Assembly: GCA_022316685.1 (NCBI GenBank)
Contig: JAKJHU010000030.1
Coordinates: forward strand, 9,796,360 to 9,860,359
From: Progne subis subis
Taxonomy: Eukaryota; Chordata; Aves; Passeriformes; Hirundinidae
Reading direction: 5' to 3'
Length of the DNA stretch: 64,000 nt
The translations under genes and the position numbers were made by a program. The notes under the pieces were generated by a model that worked only from the letters and a program-made list of their open reading frames with translations, did no database searches and had not been told where the DNA came from. Below, piece by piece: positions 10,231-24,541 of the stretch. The first letter of the stretch is position 1. Every line of letters begins with the position of its first letter.

Positions 10231-13200
10231 CTGTAGAATACAGTTTTAAAAATTCTTATTTTTGTTGACTAGAAAAAGAATATAATCTTTGAAGAATAAA
10301 CACATCACCTCATCGTAAAGAAGAAAAGCAGGAACAATAGATACCAATTGTCAATATTATTTAGTTAGAGAGATGCACTCTATTTTGAAATTATTTCAAT
10401 AATCATAAGATTTCAATAGAAACAGTTTTTAGCTTAGCCTGTAGAGAGAAGAGAAGGGAAGCCCCATACATACAGCTGTTACTTCAAGCCTTAGGCAGAA
10501 CACTGACAGCACTCTGATTTGAAATGGAAAATATTGTTCTGAATCAGGAAGAGTGTATTTAAACCTCTCATCCCACTTTCAATGTATATAATTTATTCAT
10601 TGCATAGAAAACATGATAATAGGAACATCCACACACAAATTCTATTCTAAAAGCTTCTGCTAAATTAAAAAAAAATAATAATTTGAAAATATTTTTACTA
10701 TTTGGATTATTCTTCATCAATTAGTACAGTCAGTTACAAAACAGTTTCTTCCATATAATTAGAAGACTTGTATGCAACCTTATTGACTCATTCTTAGACA
10801 TAATTATTGACTCATTCTTGTCTCTGCAGAATAATTATTTAGAACCCAAATATCATTATTTGTAAATTTGGAAATGAAAATAAAATAACACAATATGTTT
10901 AGTGATTTCTTCTTCCATGGGCAATGATCCCTAATTCATGTTTCTTGTGATCACGCCCAAATTGAAAAAACAAAAGTCTTCTCCATTTTAAGGATTGGTG
11001 ACTGCCCTATAGGAGGTATCATTACATATAAATAATCTATGAGCTAATGAGAAGATTTACTTTTGTGTTAGCACTGCAATGAGCTCAAATGAATGAGCCT
11101 TGGCAAGGTGGGTTTATTCTATGTATAATTACAGCAAGCACAGGTGTCAAAATAAAAAGAAGTAAAAATATATGCATCAAATGATGGAATGCAAAACAGT
11201 AAATTATGCAGGAGTAGGGAACTACTTTTCATTTGAGAAAACTACAGACTGAGTATAGGTGAATTCAGCTTCCTAGCATGTAAATATATTTTTTGATCGA
11301 TCCCTACTTCCCTGGCCCTAAGATACCCTTTCAGTATACAAGATCTCATGTTTCTATCTGTAGAACAGGGAAATAAAAAATTATTAATTACCTGATGACA
11401 TGTGTAATGCCTGTAATATAGAGTGGAAAAGGGCATTCAGAATCACATTTGTGTCTAGTTGAAGGAACCTTTTATTTGGAGGAGTGTTTTCAGTGAGAAA
11501 ACACAGCGGTTTACTTTTCTAATGGAAAAAATACAAAATTCTCCATCCGTTGTTCTTAATATTGTCACAAAAACTACGTGGATAAAATTAATACAATAGA
11601 AAAAATCAAACACAGCCAAGACAAGCATGTTTATCAGTCAGAAAACATTCAGTCCACTCTCAAGCATGATTTTTCGAAGGACACCTACAAAATAATTTAA
11701 CAGACAAACCTAGGGATAAAAATTCACCAGTCTACTCAATCCTGGGAAATAAGATCTCAGCAGAAACTGAGATTCTGTGGCTCATTACATCCTTCCTGTT
11801 GACCACCCCTCTCAGCAACAAGGATATCAGCCCCAGACAAGGAGGCAAATCTGAAAGGCAGATTTTGCTTGGTTGTCTGGTCTCCTATGATAAGGTGACT
11901 CAGTGGATGAAAGAAAGGCTGCGGACTTTGTCTCGCAGAACTTTAGTAAAGCCTTTGACACCAATTCAAACAGAATCCTCCTGGAGAAACTGACTGTTCA
12001 TGGGTTGGACAGTTGACTCTTCACTGTGTAAAAAGCTGACAGGCTGGATGAGCTCAGAGATTTGTGTTGATTTGTGTTACATGTAGTTAGGGGCCAGTCA
12101 CAACTGGTGCTCCCCAGGGCTCAATGCTGGGGCCAGTCCTGTTTAATATCTTTTTCAACAATCTGGATAAGGTCAGTTTTCAGATGACACCAAGCTGGGC
12201 ATGAGTGTTGATCTGCTGGAGGCAGAGGAAGGCTCTGCAGAAGGATCTGGAGAGTGTGGGTCAATAGCCCTGCACTTGTGTCACAACAACCCCAGGCAAA
12301 TCTGCAGGCTTGGGAGGCCCTGGGGGTGCTAGTCATGGCTGACCATGATCCTTCAGTGAGCTCAGAATGGCATTATGGCTTGTATAATAAATAGGGTGGT
12401 AGCAGCACCAGGGAAGGGATCATCCCCCCCATATTTGGCACTGGTGAGCCCACACCTTAAATCCTACATTCAGTTTTGGGCCCCTCCTTACAGGAGAGAC
12501 ATGGAAGTGCTGGAGCATGTCCAGAGAAGGGCAGTGGAGCTGAAGAAAGGTCTGGAGGGAAAACTTTATGAGGAGAGTCTGAGGAAACTTGGGTTGTTTA
12601 GTCTGGAATAAAAAGGAGACTGAAGAGAGACTACATCCTCTCTTCAACCACTTGAAAAGAAGTTGAAGCAAGGTGCCTTTTGGTGCTTTTCTCAAGCAGC
12701 AAATGATCAGATTAAAGGAAATGGCTTCAAGTTGTGCCAGAAGTTTAGATTGGATCTCATGAAAAAATTCATCACTGAAAGAGTTGTCTGACATTGGAAT
12801 AGGCTGTCCAGAGAAGTGGTGGTTTTAAAAGATGTGTACATGTGGCACTTCCAGAGACATGGTTCAGTGGTGGATTTGGCAGTATTAGGTTAACTTGGTT
12901 ATCTTAGAGCTAAACAATTCTATGATTCTAACTTTTTTTTTCTTGCTTAGAAAATCTAGCAAGTGTCAGCTCTAGTTTCTTTCCATGTTCATTAGGTAAT
13001 CTAGGTCAACATATGGCTACTGGGGAGAAATTTTATAATTAAGAATTAAGAAAAACTCAGGAACAGTACTTGAAGTTTATTTAAAATACTTTAAAGAGAA
13101 ACATGATAAATAATATGAATCTTTCACTCCTTATTGACTATTTACTCCAAATACAGTAAAGAACCTGGAAAAGTAAAAAAAACCCAAACCAAACCAACAA

Positions 13201-13404
13201 ACAAATAAACAAACCAAACACACCAAGAGAACAAGGGGAAGGAAAGAAGTGGAAAACCCCCTACATTTGAAAAGGAACTGAAATGTAATGAAAATTTCTT
13301 TGATAAGATAATAAAATTTAAATGATGCAGCAAGTTACAGGAAACCAATGTTTGTAAGACAGAAAAATGGAAAAAAATGGAAATTTGTTTTCCTTAACCC
13401 ATAC
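10231..13404 (-). other. CSMD3: Intron between exons 14 and 15 (3174 bp)
   Basis: GT-AG intron carrying one long CR1 copy in antisense (11810-12931). The remaining 2 kb is AT-rich and unrecognised, with an A/C-rich tract at about 13169-13222. Confidence 0.85.
11810..12931 (+). mobile_element. CR1 LINE, ORF2 (reverse transcriptase) to 3' end
   Basis: The plus strand matches the CR1 order: a GCCTTTGACA block, GTGCTCCCCAGGGCTCAATG (degenerate GxPQG), TTTAATATCTTTTTCAACAA, AGATGACACCAAGCTGGGC (remnant ADDTKLG), then the 3' region ending TAAACAATTCTATGATTCT. The reading frame is broken by stops and indels, so it is inactive. The short plus and minus open frames inside it are remnants or antisense shadows. 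The 5' boundary is approximate. Confidence 0.9.
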
Positions 13405-13563
13405 CTGATAGCAGCAATTCCATATTGCTATTTGTAAGTGTTGCATTTACTCTTCCTGAAGTTGCATTGAAACTGGTAACTGTCAAAGTCATAGGTTGCT
13501 TCTTGCTTTTGTAATTGTAAGATCCTTTCCATATATAATTTTGGGCAAACACATCATCAGGAA
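13405..13563 (-). CDS. CSMD3: CSMD3 coding exon 14 of 18: juxtamembrane region
   Basis: This is a 159-bp, phase 1-1 exon. It begins (V)PDDVFAQNYIWKGSY and ends MELLLS plus one base before GTATGG. It is cysteine-free and has two NAT sequons in SFNATSGRVNATL. The VFA-N-WKG-Y pattern and the repeated Val/Thr-rich strands are shared by all CSMD proteins between the last sushi and the membrane and suggest a small beta domain. No function is assigned to this segment. Phase agreement with exons 13 and 15 supports both borders. Confidence 0.92.
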
Positions 13564-14254
13564 CTATACAAACAAAACCATGTTTCAATACACTTTGCAA
13601 TATGTAGTACTTAAAAAGTCAAATAACCAAAAAAATATAAGATTAGCATTTTCTTTCCTTTACTCTTTATAAATCTACTAGACATAATTTTCAGATCTAA
13701 AACAGTAACCTGGCCTGAACTTTTCTGAAAAAATGTATATGCACTGAATAACACAACCACAACTACATCTTTGTTTGTTTTTTTCCTAAAATACGGACCT
13801 GTCCTAGAGTTAGCCAGTTTAATAAATTCTAAAAGCTTTAACCAGAAGATCATGTTCCAGTCACTGCAAAATCTTTTCTATGACAGCAGAGACAGTTAGG
13901 GGCATATGGCTTAGCACTGAATTTTGCAGAAATTAGTATCTATTTAAATATCAGAATTTTCATAAACATTTTCTTTAAGTGACATAAAGTATTATAAGTA
14001 TTTTCTTTATTAGCTAGTCAATTTTTCTAATTAAAAAAAAAAAAAGTTTTATCTTGTCTTCAAATGCTTAAAAACACTATGAGCTTTATCAGGAGGGAAA
14101 AAAAAAAAAAGAATTCTTTAATTAAAAATTTAAAAAAGATCATAGTGTGCCAGAGGAAAAATATGCAAGATTTATACCCTAACATTTAATACTTGTCATT
14201 AGCAAACTGAAAAATTATTATTTTAAATAATGCTATTTCAGCAACAACAACAAC

Positions 14255-14303
<49 letters not shown>

Positions 14304-15620
14304 AAACAGCAAGCTACCTATGACATAAAAACTGATACATGCAAATCTTTAAAATCTTTCAAACAATTAAGAGTGATTTAGGATGGGCTTACTACACTTT
14401 CCAAAGTAATGTATCAGAGTTATCCCATAAGAATCACATTATTTGAAGTAATTCACACTGAACTTGAAGCGTTGTGTTCATATGTGCATTGGCATCTCAT
14501 GTCAGATAAGAAAGAAGAATGTTTGCCCTTTTCTCTCTCAGGATACCCCTAAATCCAACACTGGGGCACACTGGAATACCCACAGTTTTCCTCCATCCTT
14601 TATTTTACACTACACAAAGACAGGTCTTCTTCATGAAAGCTAAAGGAGCTTTCCTATTTTTTTTTGTCTCTGTACATACATGTATATTTGTATATGTTTC
14701 TTGAAAAAAATGGACCTGCAAGCAAGGAAATTGCATGGTGGAAATGCTCTGATGCTGTTTATTTGTAATCAGCCTGAAATATATTTTCCTACTTTTAGGA
14801 AAAAATATATTTATGTGCTATATTGGCAGTTAATTGGGATTGCACAAAATCAATTAAAATTTTCTGAATTAAAACTTTGATGTCTACCATTCAGAAGCAC
14901 ATAATTGAAAAACATTGTTTTGAACTAATACACAAAATGTTTCTTTTAAAAAAGCCCCCATATCCCCACATGCTTAAGTACTACTTTTATATCTTATTCA
15001 TTGCCAATAGAAATTTAATAGGTTTATTATAGCCGAAGGTTAATTTTATTTAAGGAGACTACTCTTTCCAAAATATCTCTTCAGTGGACAGAGAGCTTCT
15101 CTTGTCAGGACATCCAAATATGGTCTTCAGTAAATCTGTTAGAACTGGAGAGTTCAGCCAGAATTGGAGAGATTACCTTGTCTCAGCTAAAATTAGCTTT
15201 TTTCCCCTAAAGGTTAAGTTCAAGGTTAATACTAAGTATTTAGGTAAAGCAATTTAAATTAGCAATATATAAAAAAGTGCAGGACTGAAGAAAACTGCAA
15301 AACTTTTTTAATTTATTTCAAGGTTAGTACAGTTTCTAAATAGGTAAATTGCATAGAATTTTACACAGAACACTGATTTCAGTGAAACCAATAAAACTCT
15401 CATTACGTAACAGAAATTGTGTATAGATACAAATTATACCATGTGGTAGATGGAATTCAAAATTAGGGAAAAAATTAATTATCTTTTCCCCATGTTAATC
15501 TAGTGTCTAATTTAATATCCTTTACACATTCTAAGCCACTCAGTGCAATCTCACTAAACTGATCCTCATTGTTTGTTCTACAGAAATAGTTTATAACTAT
15601 ATAAGCCTTGGAGCACTTAC
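13564..15620 (-). other. CSMD3: Intron between exons 13 and 14 (2057 bp)
   Basis: GT-AG intron. Its main feature is a 45-base A run at 14256-14300 preceded by a short CAA repeat. Nothing else is recognised. Confidence 0.85.
14256..14300. repeat. A45 homopolymer
   Basis: Forty-five consecutive A preceded by a short CAA repeat. The length is likely variable and error-prone. Confidence 0.95.
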
Positions 15621-15686
15621 CACTTAGTTTGGGACTTGGTGTTCCCAATGCAGGTCTGGGATCCTTCACTAGTATTTTAGAACCAG
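15621..15686 (-). CDS. CSMD3: CSMD3 coding exon 13 of 18: short linker
   Basis: This is a 66-bp, phase 1-1 exon encoding 21 full codons plus the two shared ones. The sequence is Pro- and Lys-rich (KDPRPALG, TPSPKLS) with no cysteine, so it forms a flexible spacer between the last sushi domain and the juxtamembrane region. It is bordered by CTTTCTAACAG and GTAAGTG. The short, symmetric exon could be skipped without frameshift. The linker sequence matches my recollection of CSMD3 better than that of its paralogues. Confidence 0.88.
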
Positions 15687-16238
15687 CTGTTAGAAAGAAT
15701 AAATAATATAAAGATAAATCAGTAGCAAAATGTTACTTAGAAACAAAGAAAATAATTTCCATCACAAAATATATTTGTTAAAAGCATATAGGATGATGTT
15801 TAAAACTCAGATACAAATGAAATTTCAGGTGGCAGCAAACCTTAGTATCACAGGACCACCTGCACACAAATTTACTCTGTTCTCCCATATCCTCCTAAAG
15901 CAGGTCTCTGGATGCTACTAAGTCATTTTAAGCAGTCAAACAGTGCAGGGCTTCACTTCAGAATCCACATTTCAGAATTTACAATCCTGAACCATGCACC
16001 TAATATGTGAGATGACCTCTAATACAGCATCTAATCCTGGCTATGTCACTTGGATAAGTGAACAGTGCATTGACTGCAATGTAAGACCAAAAAAGTGAAC
16101 ACACACATAACAAAGTGAGCTTGAAATTCTTTCTCTCCAGGACTTAACTATTTTCAACAGTACTGAGTGAGACATCTTGTGTTCAAGATTGAAAATCTGT
16201 AGGTGCTGCCTTAATATTGAATGAGAAGGTCCAGGAAG

Positions 16239-16292
16239 GTCCGGGAGGGAAGGGAAGGGAAAGGGAAGGGAAAGGGAAGGGAAGGGAAGGAA
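16239..16292. repeat. (GGGAA)n-type purine microsatellite
   Basis: Repeated AGGGA/AAGGGA units over about 50 bases, purine on the plus strand. No gene. Confidence 0.9.
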
Positions 16293-16696
16293 GCTGTCCA
16301 CAGTATCTCCAACTGCTCAGGTGATATGAGAACTGGAAGCTGGAGAATATAATTTCTTCTCTGCTTAGAGCAGGAACTTTCCCACCACTGAAGATGATGA
16401 ACTAAATGCACTAGGACATTATAATTTCCTGGAGGTGAAGCTATTTTATTTTGAAGAAACAAATTTGGATTCACTGGAACATAAAGAAGACAAATAATTC
16501 TATCTCCTAATATAAAATATTCTCATGTAACACCAGACTCAATTCCTTGCTCCAGCTGTGATTTCAATGTTTTGTGTTTTGGGTCTTGGCCTTGAACCCA
16601 TGCCTTTCCTCTCCAATCCATGTTCTAAGAATACACAAGAGAAGAAACTACTTTCCCCCTGAACTGAGTATTTATCTGCATAAAAAGGAAACCTTT

Positions 16697-17017
16697 TGTC
16701 CTAGGGTGACTTTATGATGCTTGTATCTCCAATTGTCTGTTCTGTTTGTGCTGTATATTGAGTTCTGTGCCTTTAAGACTAGTTCTAAGAGCAAGAAGAA
16801 GTGTGGAGTTTGTTTTGAGAAAACTGCCTGACTCCTCCACATTCTTCTCTGGACGGGGTGTTCGGCGGAGGCTTGGAGAGACTGCAGGACAGAGATTTTT
16901 TTGCTTTTAGTTAGTTTCAGCTAGCTAGGGCAGAGAAGTTCCCTGGACTGGTTGTGGTTTGGGGTTTTTTTTGTTGTTTTTTTTTTTGTTTTGTGGGTTT
17001 TTTTGGTTTTTTTTTTC

Positions 17018-17048
<31 letters not shown>

Positions 17049-17444
17049 CTTTTTTTTCTTAGGACTGTTTAAACCTGCTCTGGACTGAAAACCCAGGGGA
17101 GCACTGGGGGCTGCACCTGCGGCCCACCGGGGCCTGGAGCTCGGCATTTTCCAGCAGCGCCGGAGGGACTGGGACTGAGGAGAGACTGAGAGAGAGCCGA
17201 GCTACACCCACGGCAAGGACTTTCTCAATTTGCCATCTCACTCCAGAACGAGAGGTTTTATTGTTTCATATTATTCATTCTTAGTACTTGTATGCAATTA
17301 GTTTGTTAAGCAAAATGGTTTTTTTCCACTTTTCTCGGAGGAAGTTTTTTCCTGGACCAGCTGCGGGGGAGGGACCATTTAGGTTTGCTCCCCACACAGA
17401 CCCCATTCAGGGGTTTTCTCCCAAATTTGCCCTAAACCAGGACA
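16697..17444. mobile_element. Solo LTR of an endogenous retrovirus (TSD CTTT)
   Basis: The 748-bp block begins TGTCCTAGGGTGAC and ends CCTAAACCAGGACA, so it has TG...CA ends within a longer imperfect terminal inversion. It is flanked by CTTT at 16693-16696 and 17445-17448. It is GC-richer than its surroundings apart from a long T-rich stretch at 16964-17060. No internal retroviral genes or second LTR are seen. A 4-bp TSD is typical of ERV1-like elements; that assignment is inference. Orientation could not be decided. Confidence 0.8.
16964..17060. repeat. T-rich expansion inside the solo LTR
   Basis: About 95 bases of T with scattered G and C interrupt the GC-rich LTR and look like a simple-sequence expansion acquired after or within the element. 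Confidence 0.8.
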
Positions 17445-18674
17445 CTTTTGCAAGAAGGGCTGAAAATATTTTTTATGGAGAATAAATTTTAGCTTTTTCA
17501 AAAGGTCTTTTCTTGTCATATATATTAAAACTCTAAAGAAGCAAGGGCGGGAGTTGAAATGCAGCCTAAGATTCTCATGGACTGTTACCACTGATTGATT
17601 AACCTCTATTTCCTCTCTGTTTTGAAAGAAACTTACTGAGCTTCACTGTACATAGTTGACCTATGCTTTCTGACTACATTAAGTTCAGGTTAGAAATATC
17701 TGCATCACACTTTCCAGTTGGGCTCTAACATGAAAAGATGATGAGTCAATTTGCCTTGTCAAGTTGAATAAATTTCTAGTCAAGTCCACAACTGAAATTT
17801 GAAACACAAAATAAAACTTAAATACAAATACTAGATACAAAGCCAAAACTAAAACCAGTTTACTAAGAAGTTTAAGTTTCTAGGTCCAGATATTTGAGTA
17901 GGACTTTAAGTTTTCAATTTTGTATTTAAAGGATCAAATTCTAGTTTAATTCTCTTACACATCCCTTTAGAAGTCTCAGCTCCAAACATTTTATTATTTT
18001 TCATCTATTTCCAAGTTATTTTTGTGAAGTTCACAATAAGAGGTGAACAGCTTCTTTCAACAGCAGCAGCAGAAAATTATTGAATCAAAATACAATCTAT
18101 GAATCAAATTTGGCCTGGAATACGTTCCAACTACTGAACAAGTCATAAGCTTCCTGGCTGCTAGCTTTCTAGCACTTTCCTAAAGCTCTGCTTTATTTTC
18201 CCCCAGCACTTGCCTGGCATGCAATTCCAGGACACCTGTTTTTTAGTAATACAAACTATTCATTTCCTATTTCCCTTCCAAGTATCAGTGTTTGGCTACA
18301 AAGCCTTTGAATGCCTCTGTAAGAGCCCTGGGGATAACCACATCTGAAACATTAGGTAACAGTAATCTGAAAAGGCCTTTAATTATTCAGGAAATAAAAT
18401 TCCAAACTGTTCCTACACTTGAGTATATTCCTTATCTCACATGAAAACCACTTTTCTCACCATGACTTACTGCTTTTCATGTCCTACCATGACAAAGTGG
18501 GTAGTAAAAATTGGAAACAAATTAAAGGTTGGATCAAAGTAGATATTTTTTTTTTTCCTAGTAGTACACAGTTCCTTACATAAAAATATAAAATAGTAAT
18601 AAACCCTATGGATTAATTTCACACAGTGACTCAGACATTTTCTTGGACTTTAGGCATCTTTCTCAAATATTACT

Positions 18675-19212
18675 ACAGAATCATTCTATCATTTAGGTTG
18701 GAAAAGAACTCTACGACCTTACAGTCCAATAGCTAACCTAGCACTACCAAGTCCTGAACTACATTATGGCTCTAAATGCCACACCTACACATCTATACAT
18801 CTACCTCCACCACTTCCCTGGGCAGCCTGTTCCAATGCTTGACACCTCTTCCTAGTTTTTCCTAAAAACTTTTCGTAATGTCCAACCTAAGCCTTGCTTG
18901 GCACAGCTTTAGGCCATTTCCTCTCATCACTTGCTAATTTGAAGGAGAGATCAACACTCACCTTGATACAACCTGTTTTCAGGTAGTTATAGAGAGCAAT
19001 AAAGTCTCCCCTCAGCATCCTTTTCTCGAGGATAAAGACCCCCAGCTTCCCTAGCCTCTCCTAATAAGCCTTGTGCTGCAAACCTTTCAACAGTTTCATT
19101 CCTCTTCTTTGGAAACAGTACAGTACCTCAATATCTTTCTTGGAGTGAGGGGTCCAAAACTGCCTACACTATTCAAAGGTATGATCTCACCAGTACCAAG
19201 TACTGAGTTACC
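18675..19212 (-). mobile_element. CR1 LINE, 3'-end fragment
   Basis: The plus strand begins AATCATTCTATCATTTAGG and continues with GGGCAGCCTGTTCCAATGC and AAAGTCTCCCCTCAGCATCC, the reverse complement of a CR1 3' end. The element is therefore on the minus strand, in the sense orientation of the host gene. Divergence and truncation show an old, inactive copy. Confidence 0.9.
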
Positions 19213-19300
19213 ACTAAGCAGGTCACTTTGTTATAGAAGGAGATTTGGTTCATCACGTAGGATCTGCCTTACATAAAAACATTCTGACTGGGCCCAATCA

Positions 19301-21041
<1,741 letters not shown>

Positions 21042-22439
21042 CTAAATTTGATCACTCCTTCACATAATACAGACTTGATAAGTTGTGATTCTCTTTCTCT
21101 GGAAAATAAATTAATTTCACAGAACAATTTGATATGAAATAAAAAAATTGCTTTGTTCTCAGTAGAATTACTCTCCCCTCAAAATTAGATCCTCAATGGA
21201 AGGAAATCAAATCCTCATCTTCTGTGTTCTCTCTAGTGTGTTGCTTTGGGCCTGGAACAGGTGATGAACTGTGAGTTTGGAAACAAAGTTTATGGTGCCT
21301 TCCCACTCTGGACCAGAGGAGAGACAATTGGGCAAAATTGCCACAAACAAGGGAAGTCACAGAACAGAAATGGGTATTAGATTCTGCTGGACATCTGCTG
21401 AAATAAATCCCCTCTTGGGGAATGTTGGATATATTCACAGGTCATAACGAGAAATATTTGATTAGAATAGACGGAGTCTGTCAACAACACTTTCTCATGC
21501 TTCAAAATCTTCCTATGAAATATTAATTTTGGTTTTTAATGAGAGGAGGTAAAGAATAACAGTTCTTTATACCACTTTGATAATAGAAACTGGAAACAAG
21601 TACATAACAATTTACAATAGAAATTCATCTGAGATTAGCTTTTAATTATTATCCTTATAAAGGGTATGTGTTGCATAAAAAGTAAAATAGAATTCTTACA
21701 GTTTCTGCACAAATATGAAGTGGAATAACATGTTCAGCATGTCCAGTCATGGTTAAGTTGATGAAAATGCAAATAATTCTTAGTTTCCATCAAAAGCAAG
21801 GAAATTAGATTAGAACTACATCATTCAGAGAGTATTGTATTACATACTGTGAGTAGTTAACTCAAATATTAATATGCAGAGATCGTATCTACTGTTCTGC
21901 AAGTGACTTGTATTAATATATTTATCAACTCATGTTTAAACAAGGAGTAGATAACTTTAAACTATCTGTGACAGCACATTTATAGTTCTGGTCTGGGTTT
22001 GATTTTTAATTATTTTGATTAAATGCATAACACTTGATTCAGACTGATGCTCAAAGGTAAAAGGTGGATTCTTTCCTGATAGTTTAGTACTGGGAAACAG
22101 TATTTCACTCCTACAAGTATTCATTTGTAACTATATAGAACTATTCCATTTCAGCTCAAGTTTCTCATCAGAATGAAATTTAATAATAACCCATGAACTA
22201 CAGATAGCAGTATGTGATTTAAAATTAATCTCCCTATATTTTGCTCTTTTCTGTGCTCACTGGACTATGTAAGTACTTTTAAAAGATTTTGAAGGAAATA
22301 CACTAAATCACTTGCATGGTTAAGTACAAAGTAGTAAAATACTACAAGTTTTAGAAATTGCTCCAAGTAGTAGTAGAAGCTTTTTGTGTGCATGTGGTAA
22401 AGACATAGTTAAACAAAAAGTACTGGCCTTAAGAAAGGT

Positions 22440-23604
22440 GTGTTCATATGACTACATCAGTGGACATGGAAGCACTACAGATACGATTTTTCTGGACTTC
22501 TGTTAAGCCTTTAAAAGAGTCCCCCACATCTTTCTCTCTAAATTGGACAAAGATAGATTTGATGAATGGACTGTTAGATGGATAAGAGAGCGATTGGACA
22601 GTCACATCCAGAGGCTAGCAGTCAATGTCTCAGAATCCCAGTGGACATCAATGACACATGGTGTCCCTCAGGGTTCAGTATTGGAACCAGTGTTATTTAA
22701 TATCTTCCTTAATGACACAAGTGAAGGGATTGAGTGCACCCTCAGCAAATTTGCAGATGACACCAAGCTGTGTAGTATGGGTGACACATCTGAAAGATGG
22801 GATCCATCCAGAGGGACCTGGAAAATCTTGAGAAGTGGCTCATGAGAACATCCTGAGGTTTAGTAAGACCAAATTGAAGGTGCTTCACTATACCTTATAG
22901 TAAGGGTGGGCTGGGATATGAACAGATCAAGAGCAGCCCTGCTGAGAAGGATTTGGGGGTGATGGTGAATGAGAGACTGGACATGACCCAGAAATGTGCA
23001 CTTGCAGCCCAAAAAGACAAGTGTATCCAGGGATGCATCAAAAGCAGTGTGGGGCAGCAGGTCAAGGGAAGTGATTCTGTCCTTCTACTCTGTTCTGGTG
23101 ACACCTCAGCCAGAGTCCTCTGTCCCACTTTGGGTGTCTCAGCACAAGAAAACCGTAGACTTGGAGACAATCCAGAGGAGGGCCACCAAAATGTTTCCTA
23201 TGAGGAAAGGCTGAAAGAACTTTTATTAAGCCTGAAAAAAAGTAGGCTTCATTCAGACCTAATTGTGGCCTACCAGTGACTGAAGGGAACCTACAAGAAA
23301 CATGGAGAGGGACTGTTTACAGGCACATGTAGTGATAGGACAAGGAGGAATAGAATCAAAAGAGAGTAGGTTTAGACTAGATACTAGGAGGAAGTTCTTT
23401 GTTGTGAGAGTTGTGAGAGACTAGGACATGTTTCCCAGAGAAGCTGTTGATGCATCATACCTGGCTGTGTTCAAGGCCAGGCTGGATGGGGCTCTAAGAA
23501 ACCTGGTCTACCACAAGGTGTGCCTATCCATGGCAGGGAGGCTAAAACTAGATCATCTTGAAGGTCTCTTTCAACCTAAACCATTCCATCATTTTATGGT
23601 TTCA
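22440..23604 (+). mobile_element. CR1 LINE with partly readable reverse transcriptase
   Basis: The frame at 22543-22845 reads MTHGVPQGSVLEPVLFNIFL and then SKFADDTKLCSMGD. These are the conserved GxPQGS and FADD (catalytic Asp pair) motifs of a non-LTR reverse transcriptase. Downstream, EERLKELLLS and the 3' end (CCATTCCATCATTTTATGG) follow CR1 order. The frame is interrupted several times, so no active enzyme is made. The copy is antisense to the host gene, inside the intron that splits a sushi domain. Confidence 0.9.
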
Positions 23605-23854
23605 CAAGACACACAACCTTTATATATGTACACACCAAAGCAGCATCAAAAATGCAACAGTTGCCTAAGGGATGAAGATGTTTAAGAAGTGCTGCCATGC
23701 TGACCAAGATTACAATAAATGAAAAATATTTCAAGCAATATGTAATAACAATATATTACATTAAATAATTATATAGGATATGTATCGTATATATTAAACA
23801 AATTAAAGTAATTTTAGAAAGTTTTGTGGTCGACCTTGCAATATTCTTGTGTCA

Positions 23855-23873
23855 GAGGCACCAGGTGGCGCTA
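23855..23873 (+). promoter_or_regulatory. CTCF-like binding motif
   Basis: GAGGCACCAGGTGGCGCTA agrees with the vertebrate CTCF consensus (CCACCAGGGGGCGCTA core) at 15 of 19 positions by eye, including the CCAG, GG and GGCGCTA core. It lies about 250 bases past the 3' end of the CR1 at 22440-23604, in otherwise AT-rich intron. Binding is a prediction only. Confidence 0.6.
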
Positions 23874-24541
23874 CAACACAGTATTCTATGATCAAAAATT
23901 TCCCAGTCCTGCGATGTTCAGATTTGTTTTAATTTTTATTCTATTGCTCAATTACGAGCATTAATACTCTGGTAAACAGTGTTTTCATCCAGTCAAAAAA
24001 AAAGAGGGGGAAAAAAAAAAAAAAAGGTACTTGATCATGTCTGTTCTATAGCTGCTTTTTCTATTGTGTCAGTTATAGCTTAATAAATATTTTTCCCAAA
24101 ATTAACATGCTAAATAACTTTTTTCTTTTTTCTTTGTTTTGCAAGACCTCAAAGAATGTATATTCATTATTCTCTAACAGGAGAAATACCATTCTGAGAA
24201 GAAAATGCATACATATCAACATGCATCTATTTATAAAGTACTCTAGATAATTTTTTTTATTAAATAAAATTATAATAATGTATAACGATTATCAAAATAA
24301 TAAGTTATTATCCATCTTTTTTCTTATGTTCCTTATAGGAATAGAAGATACTGATAACTCTCATGAGTTACTCTAGAAACTATTTTTTTCTTAGACTTCA
24401 GTTCACCACATAATATGCAGATACTCTAATAAATTTCTCCATTCTCAGGAACTTGTGCCAAAGAATTGAGAAGCTAAGGAAATGCCAGTTATTTATCTTC
24501 AGTAACATTCAGCATCACGTTTTAGGTGAATGAAAACATAC

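Noticed and set aside
12420..12794. 124-codon minus-strand frame
   Set aside because: Antisense of CR1 3' sequence, with no recognisable motif.
16917..17147. Lys-rich minus-strand frame
   Set aside because: It is the translation of the T-rich expansion inside a solo LTR.
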